Shown in pieces: positions 44,961 through 54,002 of a stretch of DNA of 64,000 nucleotides (position 1 is its first letter; each line of letters opens with the position of its first letter). This stretch comes from CAYMWF01 sp964394085 [NCBI: uncultured Gemmatimonadota bacterium]. Its GTDB lineage: Bacteria; GCA-2686955; CAYMWF01. The position numbers and the translations under genes are program-made. Location of the stretch: NCBI GenBank assembly GCA_964394085.1, contig CAYMWF010000016.1:1-64000 (forward strand). Direction: 5' to 3'. Under the pieces are notes generated by a model. It was not told where the DNA came from. It did no database searches and saw only the letters and a list, made by a program, of their open reading frames with translations.

Positions 44961-45063
44961 AATTACTGAATTGACCAACGATTCAGATAGTCATTCTTTT
45001 TTTGAATTGCATCAGGGTACGCTCTGGGATAACATGAATATTTCAAATACAGGGAATAGTGAA

Positions 45064-45585
45064 ATGACGAAGAAGAAAGGTATAAATGTTAAGGCACTGA
45101 CAGAACGTCTCAGAAGCAGTCAAAAAACGACAATAGAAAAAGTGCTGCGTGAATTGAAAGACCTTTCAGAGCCGGATCAAATCGCCAAGGTGGCTGAATT
45201 TCTTAATGATGAGAGCTGGCATTTTCGTTCAAAGATAGAGGATGTTCTGGTCGCGATTGGACAAGATGCCGTCGATATTTTATACAATATCATTACGGGG
45301 AGCGTTTGGTATGTAAGAGCAAATGCGATCTCAGCGCTCGGGAGGATCGGAATAGCCGACCCCAAGGTGGTCAAGATTGCGGCAGAACTGCTCGAAGATT
45401 CATCGACTACTGTTCGGAAGGCGGCTGAATCCGCTATTATGGCTTTACTTGATGAGAATAACATTTCAGAGATTCTCGAATCCGTCTCTACCGAATATGG
45501 CTCGGAAATTGCACAAAAGATACTGACCCTTCTCAGTCGTAAAGACAAGGGGTTGTATCACTCCTTCATCAGCAAGACTGAATGA
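45064..45585 (+). CDS. HEAT-repeat protein, function unknown
   Basis: The protein of about 173 residues consists of several alpha-helical repeats of HEAT type: ALTERLRSSQKTTIEKVLRE, WHFRSKIEDVLVAIGQDAVD, WYVRANAISALGRIGI and STTVRKAAESAIMALL. Such proteins are protein-protein scaffolds. ATG 45064 has GGGA at 8 bases. An in-frame ATG at 45034 and TTG at 44971 are alternatives; the frame stays open back to 44851 inside obgE. No signal peptide or membrane helix is present, so cytoplasm is likely. It sits between obgE and dprA with no strong functional clue. Confidence 0.75.
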   Translation: MTKKKGINVKALTERLRSSQKTTIEKVLRELKDLSEPDQIAKVAEFLNDESWHFRSKIEDVLVAIGQDAVDILYNIITGSVWYVRANAISALGRIGIADPKVVKIAAELLEDSSTTVRKAAESAIMALLDENNISEILESVSTEYGSEIAQKILTLLSRKDKGLYHSFISKTE

Positions 45586-45618
45586 TCCAAGACTTTTCCG
45601 AGAGGTTGAAAAGGCTCT

Positions 45619-46713
45619 GTGAACTACCGTGAATCACTTTTATGGTTATACGCTGCGGGATTACAGCCGTACGACGTTATCGAATTTGTAAAACATTTTC
45701 CGGAACCGCATGAAATTCTTGGCGACTCATCTCGTTTTTCCAGATTGGAGAGTGTGAATCTTCGGGACGGCATTAAGCAAAAGGTGATCCGGGGACCATC
45801 TGAGGAGCGCTTGGGAACTCTCAGGAGAGCGATCGATAGAAATAGAATTGATGTTATCCTGCCGGGTGAACCTGGCTATCCACCCTTATTGAAAGAGATC
45901 CGGCAACCTCCGCCGGTGCTTTTTTCTAGAGGAGCGCTCAATTGCGGAAACAACCTATGCGCGGCCATCGTTGGAACTCGCAAATGCTCGAGTTACGGTC
46001 GAAGGGTCGCGTCATTCTTCTCAGAAGAATTGACATCTGTCGGGATTACCGTAGTCAGCGGAATGGCATTAGGGATAGATTCTGTAGCTCACCAGGCCGC
46101 CCTGAACTTCGGTGGAGATACAGTGGCAGTCCTCGGTTGCGGACCGGATGTAATTTATCCTGCGACTTCGGGCAGGCTTTTCAGAAGAATTCTTGAATCG
46201 GGAAGAATTGTTACGGAATTCCCGCCCGGTACGCCCCCGATGAAACATCATTTCCCCTTACGAAACAGAATTATCAGCGGTTTTTCGCGATGTGTCATCG
46301 TAATTGAGGCCGGCGAGCGCAGTGGTGCTCTGATTACCGCCGGAACCGCAGCGGATCAAGGCAGGGATGTATATACAGTTCCCGGTAATATTTTCAGCGC
46401 GGGGTCATTAGGAACATTAAGTCTCCTTGACGATGGAGCGATTCCCGCAGTATCCACAGGCAGGATTATCAGGGAAACCTTTCCCGATTTAGCGGCGGTG
46501 TCTAACAAACAGATAATACTAAACGAGGTTGAATCGAATGTTTACAAATGCCTGTCCCGGGAGGGCGTGCATTTCGATTCGATTTTGAATCGCACCGAAC
46601 TCGATGTCGGCACCTTGTCACGTATTCTTCTCTGTCTTGAATTGAAAGGCGCCTGCCGCGAGATAGGCGGTAGACGTTTTGTATCGTGCACCCCTCGTGA
46701 CAGTGTTTGTTAA
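45619..46713 (+). CDS. dprA: DNA-processing protein DprA
   Basis: The 364-residue protein starts GTG 45619 (MNYRESLLWLYAAGL). It has the Rossmann-like DprA domain: AAIVGTRKCSSYGRR, SGMALGIDSVAHQAAL, AVLGCGPDVIYP and LRNRIISGFS. A C-terminal winged-helix-like end (about 300-360) follows. DprA loads RecA on incoming single strands in transformation. The extension before the Rossmann domain (residues 1-110) is a HhH/SAM-like region. The gene overlaps the acyltransferase downstream by up to 35 bases. Confidence 0.93.
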   Translation: MNYRESLLWLYAAGLQPYDVIEFVKHFPEPHEILGDSSRFSRLESVNLRDGIKQKVIRGPSEERLGTLRRAIDRNRIDVILPGEPGYPPLLKEIRQPPPVLFSRGALNCGNNLCAAIVGTRKCSSYGRRVASFFSEELTSVGITVVSGMALGIDSVAHQAALNFGGDTVAVLGCGPDVIYPATSGRLFRRILESGRIVTEFPPGTPPMKHHFPLRNRIISGFSRCVIVIEAGERSGALITAGTAADQGRDVYTVPGNIFSAGSLGTLSLLDDGAIPAVSTGRIIRETFPDLAAVSNKQIILNEVESNVYKCLSREGVHFDSILNRTELDVGTLSRILLCLELKGACREIGGRRFVSCTPRDSVC

Positions 46714-47665
46714 ATTACGTTATTTCACCGAGTATGTTTTTTTCGAGGCTGCCTCCCTTATGTTCAGGATTCTACCCCACACCGTGTATTCGAGGCTAGG
46801 GAGCGCAATCGGAGCGGCAGCGTACAAGTGGTTCAATCTTCGCCGAGATATAATTCTTGTTCAGCTTGATGCGGTACGGTCGGCATTCCAGGACCGTTAC
46901 AGCCTTCACGAAGCGGACATTATTGGTCAAAAGGTTCTTGAAAATATCGGGAGAGCGGGCGCGGAATTCCTCGCTCGACCGAATGCGAGTTTTTTCCAAA
47001 ACAACGGGATGTTTGAAATATCAGGAAAAGAGAAACTGGACCAAGTAAACCAGGATGGCCTGGGTGGAATCATTGTAACAGGGCATTTCGGCAACTGGGA
47101 ATGGATGGGTGCGTTAGCCGCGGATGCGGGGATAAATATCGCTTACCTTGTAGCCGATCTGCACAACCCGTACATTTCAGGGGCTGTGAATAAAACCAGG
47201 AAAAAATGGGGCATTGATGTTATCAATCAAAAAACCGGGTTGTTGAATGCGATCCGACGTTTGGAGAAAGGGGGGGTTCTTGCCGTCCTGGCCGATCAGG
47301 ACGCAGGGAAACGCGGGATTTTCGTTCCCTTTTTCGGCATGCCTGCATCAACAACAAGGTTGCCGGCATATCTCTCCTGTCGAACAGGTGCGCCTATTCT
47401 TCCGGTATTTATGATCTCTTACGGGAAAAACTATCATATTCATATTGAAAATCCCATTTATCCCGGTAGAAATGAAAGTATTGAACAATGCTCTCTGAAA
47501 CTCACAGAAGGTTTTACCGAAGTCATTGAAAAATATGTCAGAGAATATCCGGAACTCTGGTTCTGGCCTCACAGAAGATGGAAAACGAAGCCGCCGGGGG
47601 GAGGGGCGACTGTATCTTATACCGGTCTAGCACGAAAAGTGACTTTAAAAAGGAGAGAAAGTTGA
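46679..47665 (+). CDS. second lipid A-type acyltransferase (LpxL/HtrB family)
   Basis: The protein (up to 328 residues) has the catalytic H-x4-E in GHFGNWEWMG, the middle motif DQDAGKRGIFVPFFG and the C-terminal ELWFWPHRRWKTKP. It also has the FILP-like N-terminal anchor region LMFRILPHTVYSRLG. It should add a secondary acyl chain to lipid A. Starts in frame are TTG 46679 and GTG 46697 or 46703; none has a strong ribosome site. It overlaps the dprA stop. It is only moderately alike the 7.2 kb copy, so the two probably act at different positions. C-terminal residues are basic and extended (VTLKRRES). Confidence 0.88.
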   Translation: MYRAPLVTVFVKLRYFTEYVFFEAASLMFRILPHTVYSRLGSAIGAAAYKWFNLRRDIILVQLDAVRSAFQDRYSLHEADIIGQKVLENIGRAGAEFLARPNASFFQNNGMFEISGKEKLDQVNQDGLGGIIVTGHFGNWEWMGALAADAGINIAYLVADLHNPYISGAVNKTRKKWGIDVINQKTGLLNAIRRLEKGGVLAVLADQDAGKRGIFVPFFGMPASTTRLPAYLSCRTGAPILPVFMISYGKNYHIHIENPIYPGRNESIEQCSLKLTEGFTEVIEKYVREYPELWFWPHRRWKTKPPGGGATVSYTGLARKVTLKRRES

Positions 47666-48324
47666 AAAGGTTCGAAAATATTTCAGCGCTGATTCTTTCA
47701 CTTGCGGTGGCTTGTTCTTTTACCGGATGCTCTTTCTTGGCCAGGACGCAATCTGCAGCAGTACCCTGTAAGCTGCAGATAAGGTCCGAAAAAGAATGCT
47801 ATTCACCTGGCGAACCGATCTGGATCGAAGTATACGTTGAGAATACAGGATTCGATTTGTTGGATCTCCCGGGCCCGATTCCAGGAAGTGGCGGATTCGA
47901 AATTCTCCTGGAATCAGCAGGCAGCGATACGGGAAGAACAAAACTGCCGTTCCATGCTTCCAGTGAAACAATCGATTACCCGAAACGTATTTTCCTAGAT
48001 TCTTATAAAGCGAGGACATTCCACTTCAACCTGTTGGATTACTTTGGGGTTGAATTAAAACACCCCTTTTCGAGCTGCCGATATCTCCTTGATATTTCCG
48101 ATGATTACCACGTTCGCGTCAAGTATTTCTTTAAGTATGGTGAGCAGGATGTCGAACTAGTCGGCAAACCGATGGTATTCAGGATTGAAGGTTTCAAGGA
48201 TGAAAAGATCGAGATGTTTGAAACGCTTGAATCCGGTCGGAAATTTCTTTCCGAAGGAAGAGAATATAGCGCTATTGAACAGTTTAAAAAGCTCGCCGAC
48301 ATGAAGGCGTATGAGAAACCATAG
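47662..48324 (+). CDS. lipoprotein with beta-rich domain, cut short by in-frame TAG
   Basis: The frame from TTG 47662 encodes 220 residues. A lipoprotein signal (CSFTGC, Cys near 23) is followed by a beta-sandwich-like region (KECYSPGEPIWIEVYVENTG) that recalls intracellular-proteinase-inhibitor or DUF4384-type folds. Near 190-220 comes the start of a helical repeat (GREYSAIEQFKKLADM). TAG at 48322-48324 stops the frame. The next codons stay in the same frame and continue a TPR-like helix pattern (next entry). The start has AGGAGAG at a good distance and overlaps the acyltransferase stop. No function is known. Confidence 0.75.
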   Translation: MKRFENISALILSLAVACSFTGCSFLARTQSAAVPCKLQIRSEKECYSPGEPIWIEVYVENTGFDLLDLPGPIPGSGGFEILLESAGSDTGRTKLPFHASSETIDYPKRIFLDSYKARTFHFNLLDYFGVELKHPFSSCRYLLDISDDYHVRVKYFFKYGEQDVELVGKPMVFRIEGFKDEKIEMFETLESGRKFLSEGREYSAIEQFKKLADMKAYEKP

Positions 48325-48582
48325 TCTGATCTCGCAGGTTATTATGTAACCATATTGTTGTCGCAAATGGAAGAAGCCCCGCTTTCTTACTATAAAAGCT
48401 TCCTTGAACAATACCCGGAATCTGTATATTGCAGAAAAGTCATTTACAACCTGGCATCCGAACTTTCGAATCGGGAGAGGACGGAGTACTTTTCTCGTTT
48501 AATGGGTGTTCATAAGAACACTTTTCTAGCAGATTTGATCGAAAAGGAATATGGACCATTCGAAGATGAATTCTCCAGATGA
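48325..48582 (+). pseudogene. in-frame continuation of the preceding lipoprotein after TAG
   Basis: Without a shift, the frame after TAG 48322 encodes 85 more residues: SDLAGYYVTILLSQMEEAPL, then SYYKSFLEQYPESVYCRKVI, to a TGA at 48580. The spacing of Tyr, Leu and Ala fits the second helix of a TPR and the next repeat, so the break falls inside a repeat. No ribosome site precedes the in-frame TTG at 48355. Options are a point mutation (CAG, GAG, AAG, TCG, TTG or TGG to TAG), sequencing error or readthrough. The listed pseudogene type is therefore provisional. Confidence 0.6.
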
Positions 48583-48615
48583 AATTGAAGTCACACTAAA
48601 CGAAGTATCATCGGA

Positions 48616-50310
48616 ATGACACCCCCTTCGCTACCCAGAATCGATTTAACTATCAGAAATCTGCAGCGGTATCAGCAGATTCTCAATGTTTTCCTTCGTT
48701 ACGGATTCGGGCATCTACTGGATCAGTTGAACCTTTCTTCATACATAGATCGTAAACGGGAAGTGCATTCGGAAAGCCGGATCGAAACCGAGAGGCTGTC
48801 ATTCCCCAGGCGTGTTCGATTGTCTTTCGAGGAACTCGGACCGACTTTCATAAAACTCGGTCAGATATTGAGCCTTAGATCTTTTGCGCTGCCTTCCGAT
48901 TTCGTGGTGGAAATGAGCAAGCTTCAAGATGATGTCGCAAAGGTTCCATTTGAACAGATAAAAGAAACGGTAGAAAAGGAGTTGGGTGGTTCTTTAGAGC
49001 AGAAGTTCAGGGAATTCGATAAAATACCTCTTGCTTCCGGTTCGATTGCTCAAATTCACCGGGCGGTTTTACCGCACGGTGACGAAGTTGTCGTCAAGGT
49101 CAAGCGCCCCGGAATAAAAAAATTGATGGAAACGGATCTTTCGATCCTCAGAGATCTGGCGCAGTTGATCGAGCGGAGAATACCTGAAATCGCACGTTAC
49201 GATCCATCTGGGATTGTTGAACAGCTTTCTTATACCACAAGTCGTGAAACAAATCTTTTAAACGAAGCGAGAAACATTGAGATCTTTCAGAGGAATTTCA
49301 GTGATGATCCCGCTGTTTTTATTCCTGATGTTCACTGGGATTATACGACCAAGGCTTTACTGACACTTGAGCGTATTAGAGGAATCAAGATTTCTGAAAT
49401 TGATGAATTGCAGCAAAGAGGTTTCGACCTGAAGAAAATTGCATCCAGGGGTTCAGAACTGATCCTTCAGCAAGTGTTCGAGCATGGTTTTTTCCATGCG
49501 GATCCCCACCCCGGAAACCTGTTCATCCTTCCTCAAAATGTAATTGCACCAATCGATTTCGGCATTACCGGCAGGCTTGATGAAGAGATGATGACCGAGG
49601 TTGCAGATGTATTGATTGCAGTTACCAGGAAGGATACAGATGGAATTATTAAATTCTTCGTAGAATCCGGTTCATTGGAAAGCGATCGGATCGATATCAA
49701 GCAATTCAGAATCGATATTGCAGATTTCCTTGATCGATACACCGGTGTGCCTTTAGCCAAGCTGGATATGAAGTCCCTTGTGGACGATCTGTTTTCGGCA
49801 ATAGAACGTCACCGGGTCAAGATCAGGGCGGAATACCTTTTACTGGTCAAGTCACTCGTTGTCTACGAAGATATCGGGAGACTCCTCGATCCTGATTTCG
49901 ATATGGTTAAAGCGGCTGAACCTTATATAAGAGTGCTTATCTGGAATCGTTTCAAGCCAAATAAACTGCGGAGGGAATTAGGCAGGATCGGCGGGGAATA
50001 TGTTGAGTTATTGCGACATTTCCCGGGAGATCTCCGTCTGATCCTCTCAAAACTGAGAGCAGGTAGGCTCAATGTTGAATTCAGCCATAAAGGCCTCGAC
50101 AAACTTATTCTTGAAATAGAGAAATCTTCAAACCGAATCTCATTCAGTCTGGTAGTCGGAGCACTGATTATCGCATCGTCTTTCCTCTGGACATTCGGTA
50201 GCAAACCATTGATTGGCGGTTATCCCGTTTTGGGCATTGTCGGATACATCTTTGCGGTATTCCTTGGATTATGGCTCCTGGTCGCTATTGTTCGATCAGG
50301 CCGCCTGTGA
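48616..50310 (+). CDS. ubiB: UbiB/ABC1 (AarF) family atypical protein kinase
   Basis: The 564-residue protein starts at ATG 48616. It has KLGQILSLR (KxGQ), the Ala-rich loop in ASGSIAQIH, VVVKVKRPGI, HADPHPGN (catalytic loop) and IDFGITG (DFG). Two C-terminal membrane helices span about 515-562. UbiB proteins act in quinone synthesis and membrane lipid homeostasis; their ATPase activity is known, the target is not. No quinone gene is nearby, so the symbol is a family label rather than a pathway assignment. The fold motifs are all intact. Confidence 0.9.
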   Translation: MTPPSLPRIDLTIRNLQRYQQILNVFLRYGFGHLLDQLNLSSYIDRKREVHSESRIETERLSFPRRVRLSFEELGPTFIKLGQILSLRSFALPSDFVVEMSKLQDDVAKVPFEQIKETVEKELGGSLEQKFREFDKIPLASGSIAQIHRAVLPHGDEVVVKVKRPGIKKLMETDLSILRDLAQLIERRIPEIARYDPSGIVEQLSYTTSRETNLLNEARNIEIFQRNFSDDPAVFIPDVHWDYTTKALLTLERIRGIKISEIDELQQRGFDLKKIASRGSELILQQVFEHGFFHADPHPGNLFILPQNVIAPIDFGITGRLDEEMMTEVADVLIAVTRKDTDGIIKFFVESGSLESDRIDIKQFRIDIADFLDRYTGVPLAKLDMKSLVDDLFSAIERHRVKIRAEYLLLVKSLVVYEDIGRLLDPDFDMVKAAEPYIRVLIWNRFKPNKLRRELGRIGGEYVELLRHFPGDLRLILSKLRAGRLNVEFSHKGLDKLILEIEKSSNRISFSLVVGALIIASSFLWTFGSKPLIGGYPVLGIVGYIFAVFLGLWLLVAIVRSGRL

Positions 50311-50424
50311 GTTGCGTCTTGTATACCCTTCGAAAGGATCATCAACTGGAGGAGTAGTTGCTGAATTTCTGCTGTCTGTAAAGTCCACGTAGAATTTTAT
50401 GCTTGGAAACAACGAGGAGTGAGA

Positions 50425-52995
50425 ATGATGAAACAGATTATGCGTTTGTGCTCTATCTTCGCAGTAATGTTAATGGTAATAGGAGAATCCTCCGCAGGTA
50501 ACAGGTATTGGACGACGAAAGGTCCGGATCTTCAGGAAGACATTTATTCCATTGTTGTGAAACCGGACCAGCCGGATACCGTTTTTATCTGTGCATATGA
50601 TTCCAATGTAAAAATGTTCGATCAGTATTCATGGTCGAATCGGAATTCCGGTATCATGACGTTCAATTCGAAATGCCTGGCGATTAACGAAACCAACCCG
50701 AGCGTCATGTATCTTTTCGGAAGAGCGGGGGCGGGTAGTCCTCCGGCTTGTTATCATACAAGCAATGCCGGTGAATACTGGCTCTACAAAGCCACACTCG
50801 AAGGAACCGGATTTGATGACCCAACAGCGGCACTGGTAAACAGGGATGAACCAACATATGTCTACGTTTCCATCCTAGGGAAGGGGGTCTATTATTCTAC
50901 TGACAGCGGAAGAAACTGGACGAAAGCCTCCATGAATCCTTCCAACCAGAATGTCAACTGCCTGGAACCACATCCCACGGATGGTTCAACTTTATACGCC
51001 GGCTCAGATTCTGGATTCTACAAGTCCAATGACTACGGCTTTTCGTGGACAAGAACCGGCGACGTTAATGATCTTCAGATCAACAGTATTGCAATCAATC
51101 CGGACAATCCGTCAATTATGTACATCGCCGCTGATAATTTCGGTTCAAAGAAGGGCGTTTACGCCTCTACAAACGGGGGCGCGTCTTGGCCGTTGAAAAC
51201 GGATCTCAACAAATATGCGGTTGATCTGGTTATCGATCCAGAAGAAATAGGCCGCCTGTTCTGTGGAACGTCGGGGCAGGGGATCTGGCTGACTGAAGAC
51301 AATGGATACACATGGGAGGACGCGAGTGAAGGGCTGCCTGAAAACTGCCGTTCGATATCGATGGACCTTGTCTCTTTCGGACCAGGTGATCTGAAAGTAT
51401 ATTTAGGCACCAACGGAGGTTGGGTTTATTCATATACAATCTCAACCGACAGTGAACCCCCTGCGATTTCGACGATAACCAAACCAGAAGGGATTGTAAT
51501 CGAAGAGGGACCGTACTATATAGAAGCTGAAATCACAGACAATGTCGGTATAGATACTTCCATGGTTTATGTAAACTACTCGAGCGATGAATGGGCGCAT
51601 TCATATTCAGCAAGATTATATTCCGGAGGTGGAGATACGTATTCAGGCTATATCCCGCACAGGTACTTTTCGAACAAGATCGAGTTCTACGTGTCTGCCT
51701 ATGACTTATCCGGTCTGGAAGGCACAGATCCACCGGATGGAGTGTATTACGACTTTACTATCCTGCTCCCACCGAAGGACCTTGAAGCGGACGACGCTGA
51801 TTCTTTGAAGGTGGATCTCTCATGGAATAATCCCCATGAGCATGATGCTTATGAAATATCTTACGACGACGGCACCGCAGAAACAATGATATGGTGGACT
51901 GGCGGCGGTGCTGGCTGGTCTGTAGCATTTGAAATGCCTTATTACCCGGCAAAAGTAGTTGCTGCGAAATTTCTGCTCGGAGAGGAGGCTGGTGCTGTTC
52001 CGACGATAGTAACAGCAAGGATGTGGGATGATGACGGGGCGCAAGGTGCGCCTGGCAGCATACTTGTCGGACCCGATTCGATCGATGTTGATCCCGGGAC
52101 ATGGGTGACGGTGGATTACAGCGAGGAGAATATCATTGTCGACGAAGGTGAGATTTATTTCGGATTCCTGCAAACAGAGGCTGACCAGCCCCAGATGACA
52201 TTCGATTCCAGTCCTCCGCTCGACAAACGCTCTTGGGGATATAACGGGAATTACTGGGAGGAACTCTATAAGATGCAGCCTCCGATTAATTCCGACCTGA
52301 TAATCCATCTCCTTGTGGAACCCTATGACCACACCGGAGAGGACAGCAGGACCACCATCACCGACCCGAATAGTACTCGTTCGGGAGTACTGGAAAAAAC
52401 CGGTCCATATGCAACGGAACGTCTGGAATGTGCCGCTCCTTTTTCTGGAAACGGCTTGATGAGCCCAAATTCCCTGAGCATCCTGCAGTACCTGATATAC
52501 AGAAAAGAAACCGTGGGTGGCCTGTTCGCAGCAATCGACTCTGTCGATGGTGGGACAACATCATACGTGGATACGGATGTCGCTCCCAGGGATATGTATT
52601 ATTACACAACCGCCGCCAAGTATGCCGAAGGATACAGCGGCTACTCGAACCAGGTTGCAGCGAGCCCCGGTGGTGAGGGTGTATCAGGAAGTGAAATTCC
52701 TGCTCATGGATTTGTTCTAGCCCAGAATTACCCGAATCCATTCAATCCGCAAACCACTATCACGTTCTCGCTGGCTGGTGCTCCGGACGAGGAGCACCAG
52801 GTGAAGCTGGCTGTTTTCAATGTCAGCGGACAGGAGGTGAAGGTGCTTGCTGACGAACGGTTACAGTCAGGGCAGCACTCCGTGATCTGGGATGGCAGCA
52901 CCCATTCAGGTGAAAAAGCGGCGAGCGGTGTCTATTTCTACAGAATCACCTTCGGTGATAACGAGATAACCAGGCAGATGGTTATGTTGAAATAG
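50425..52995 (+). CDS. secreted BNR/Asp-box repeat protein with C-terminal T9SS sorting domain
   Basis: The protein of about 856 residues has a signal peptide (about 1-25, ending SSAG). Residues 30-345 hold a beta-propeller-like series with Asp-box turns STDSGRNW, SNDYGFSW, STNGGASW and TEDNGYTW, as in sialidase/VPS10-type propellers. Fibronectin III-like and jellyroll domains follow. The last 80 residues are a type A T9SS sorting domain: YPNPFNPQTTITFSL, SGQHSVIWDG and ASGVYFYRI. It would leave through the T9SS (sprA at 25.4 kb) and be anchored or released at the surface. ATG 50425 or 50428 fits the GAGGAG site; GTG 50419 overlaps it. The propeller's function is not known. Confidence 0.92.
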   Translation: MMKQIMRLCSIFAVMLMVIGESSAGNRYWTTKGPDLQEDIYSIVVKPDQPDTVFICAYDSNVKMFDQYSWSNRNSGIMTFNSKCLAINETNPSVMYLFGRAGAGSPPACYHTSNAGEYWLYKATLEGTGFDDPTAALVNRDEPTYVYVSILGKGVYYSTDSGRNWTKASMNPSNQNVNCLEPHPTDGSTLYAGSDSGFYKSNDYGFSWTRTGDVNDLQINSIAINPDNPSIMYIAADNFGSKKGVYASTNGGASWPLKTDLNKYAVDLVIDPEEIGRLFCGTSGQGIWLTEDNGYTWEDASEGLPENCRSISMDLVSFGPGDLKVYLGTNGGWVYSYTISTDSEPPAISTITKPEGIVIEEGPYYIEAEITDNVGIDTSMVYVNYSSDEWAHSYSARLYSGGGDTYSGYIPHRYFSNKIEFYVSAYDLSGLEGTDPPDGVYYDFTILLPPKDLEADDADSLKVDLSWNNPHEHDAYEISYDDGTAETMIWWTGGGAGWSVAFEMPYYPAKVVAAKFLLGEEAGAVPTIVTARMWDDDGAQGAPGSILVGPDSIDVDPGTWVTVDYSEENIIVDEGEIYFGFLQTEADQPQMTFDSSPPLDKRSWGYNGNYWEELYKMQPPINSDLIIHLLVEPYDHTGEDSRTTITDPNSTRSGVLEKTGPYATERLECAAPFSGNGLMSPNSLSILQYLIYRKETVGGLFAAIDSVDGGTTSYVDTDVAPRDMYYYTTAAKYAEGYSGYSNQVAASPGGEGVSGSEIPAHGFVLAQNYPNPFNPQTTITFSLAGAPDEEHQVKLAVFNVSGQEVKVLADERLQSGQHSVIWDGSTHSGEKAASGVYFYRITFGDNEITRQMVMLK

Positions 52996-53025
52996 CGTTC
53001 GGTAAATGGTGAACCACAAAGAGAT

Positions 53026-53057
53026 GCGGAGCGTGAAATATCGCTCCGCTTCTTCTT
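53026..53057 (+). terminator. intrinsic terminator after the T9SS cargo gene
   Basis: GCGGAGCG (53026-53033) and CGCTCCGC (53042-53049) form a perfect 8-base stem with an 8-base loop, followed by TTCTTCTTG. It lies 31 bases after the stop and ends the transcript before the barrel-like gene. Confidence 0.7.
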
Positions 53058-53144
53058 GTCGGGTTTTTGATGATGGACGCGGACGTAGATCTTATGCTAC
53101 AATTCGATGCTTCATTGAATCGTCTGGCAAGAATGGGGGTGAAA

Positions 53145-53864
53145 ATGAGTTCAAGACATCTATTCCTATCAGCTCTCTTCATTTTTATGTTTGCGGTACC
53201 CTTGCACGCTTTCAGAACCCCTTGGAACCAAGAATTCGCGTTTTCATATACACCATCCATAAACTACCGCTACCTGTACCCGGGAGGGTTGACCGATGAC
53301 GCCGGCGCGTATTCGTTCGAATATAATCTGCAACTCGGGTATCAACCACAGCAGATGTACACCTATTTCGGAATTGAATTTTTCTGGGCTCGAGGAGAAG
53401 CTGGGCCACCTCTTGCAGAAACCGAATATGCAAGGAAAAAGACTTTTTTCCCTGATAATGACGACAACTGGGTCATCCATCCGTCGATGTACCAGATCCT
53501 GTTGAACGTAACGTTGGTCACACCTCTCCTGACCGACTATACAGGAATGTATTTCAGAGCCGGCGGCGGAATGGGAGGGGGATCTCTCTTTCAGAATCAA
53601 TCGAGAGACAGCCAGAATATTTTTTTCGCCCATGAGGCTTACGGCCACGTGCCATATACGCTGGCATACTCATTCGAAAGCGGTCTGCTTTTCAGGATTC
53701 CCTTCATTGACAGGATGGAGTTCCCTGATTTTCCGATATTCTTGAACGCGACATATAACACATTATATATTGATGACGCGACCATCCAAGGCGAAGAGCT
53801 GTATGCCGGGAAAATCAACTTTTCACATGTCATCTACTCTCTGGGGATACGATTCCAATTCTGA
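53145..53864 (+). CDS. predicted outer-membrane beta-barrel protein, unknown function
   Basis: The protein of about 239 residues has a signal peptide (MSSRHLFLSALFIF ... PLHA). Alternating aromatic and polar strands follow: YSFEYNLQLGYQ, YFGIEFFWARG, GMYFRAGGGMGGGSLF, and the terminal YSLGIRFQF, whose final Phe is typical for BAM-assembled barrels. I do not recognise the family. ATG 53145 is chosen for a GGGGGTG ribosome site; the frame also extends back to 53067. It lies after a terminator, so its link to the upstream T9SS cargo is only positional. Confidence 0.65.
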   Translation: MSSRHLFLSALFIFMFAVPLHAFRTPWNQEFAFSYTPSINYRYLYPGGLTDDAGAYSFEYNLQLGYQPQQMYTYFGIEFFWARGEAGPPLAETEYARKKTFFPDNDDNWVIHPSMYQILLNVTLVTPLLTDYTGMYFRAGGGMGGGSLFQNQSRDSQNIFFAHEAYGHVPYTLAYSFESGLLFRIPFIDRMEFPDFPIFLNATYNTLYIDDATIQGEELYAGKINFSHVIYSLGIRFQF

Positions 53865-53880
53865 TTGGTCAAAATCGATT

Positions 53881-53906
53881 TCAGTGAAAACAGGTGTTTT
53901 TACTGA
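53881..53906 (+). repeat. 26-base near-perfect palindrome upstream of glpK
   Basis: TCAGTGAAAACA (53881-53892) and TGTTTTTACTGA (53895-53906) are complementary except for one G/T pair, with GG at the centre. It lies 97 bases before the glpK ATG and 17 bases after the barrel gene stop. The tight loop and lack of a trailing T run argue for a protein-binding operator rather than a terminator. Confidence 0.5.
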
Positions 53907-54002
53907 ACCACGAAAACATCCTCCGGCCTGATTTATTTGCGCGGATTAAGCACTGCTTTTTCAATAATTCACCTTACCATCTGATTTTAGAGGGATTCGA
54001 AC

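Noticed and set aside
48322-48324. Genome-wide reassignment of TAG to an amino acid
   Set aside because: TAG ends many intact genes in the window (slipin, RNase G, rplU, lptB, rpoN, sprA), so general recoding is not supported.
53990-54002. GGATTCGAAC just before glpK, also tRNA-like
   Set aside because: Only the T-loop core matches. It functions as spacing between the AGAGGGA ribosome site and the glpK ATG.
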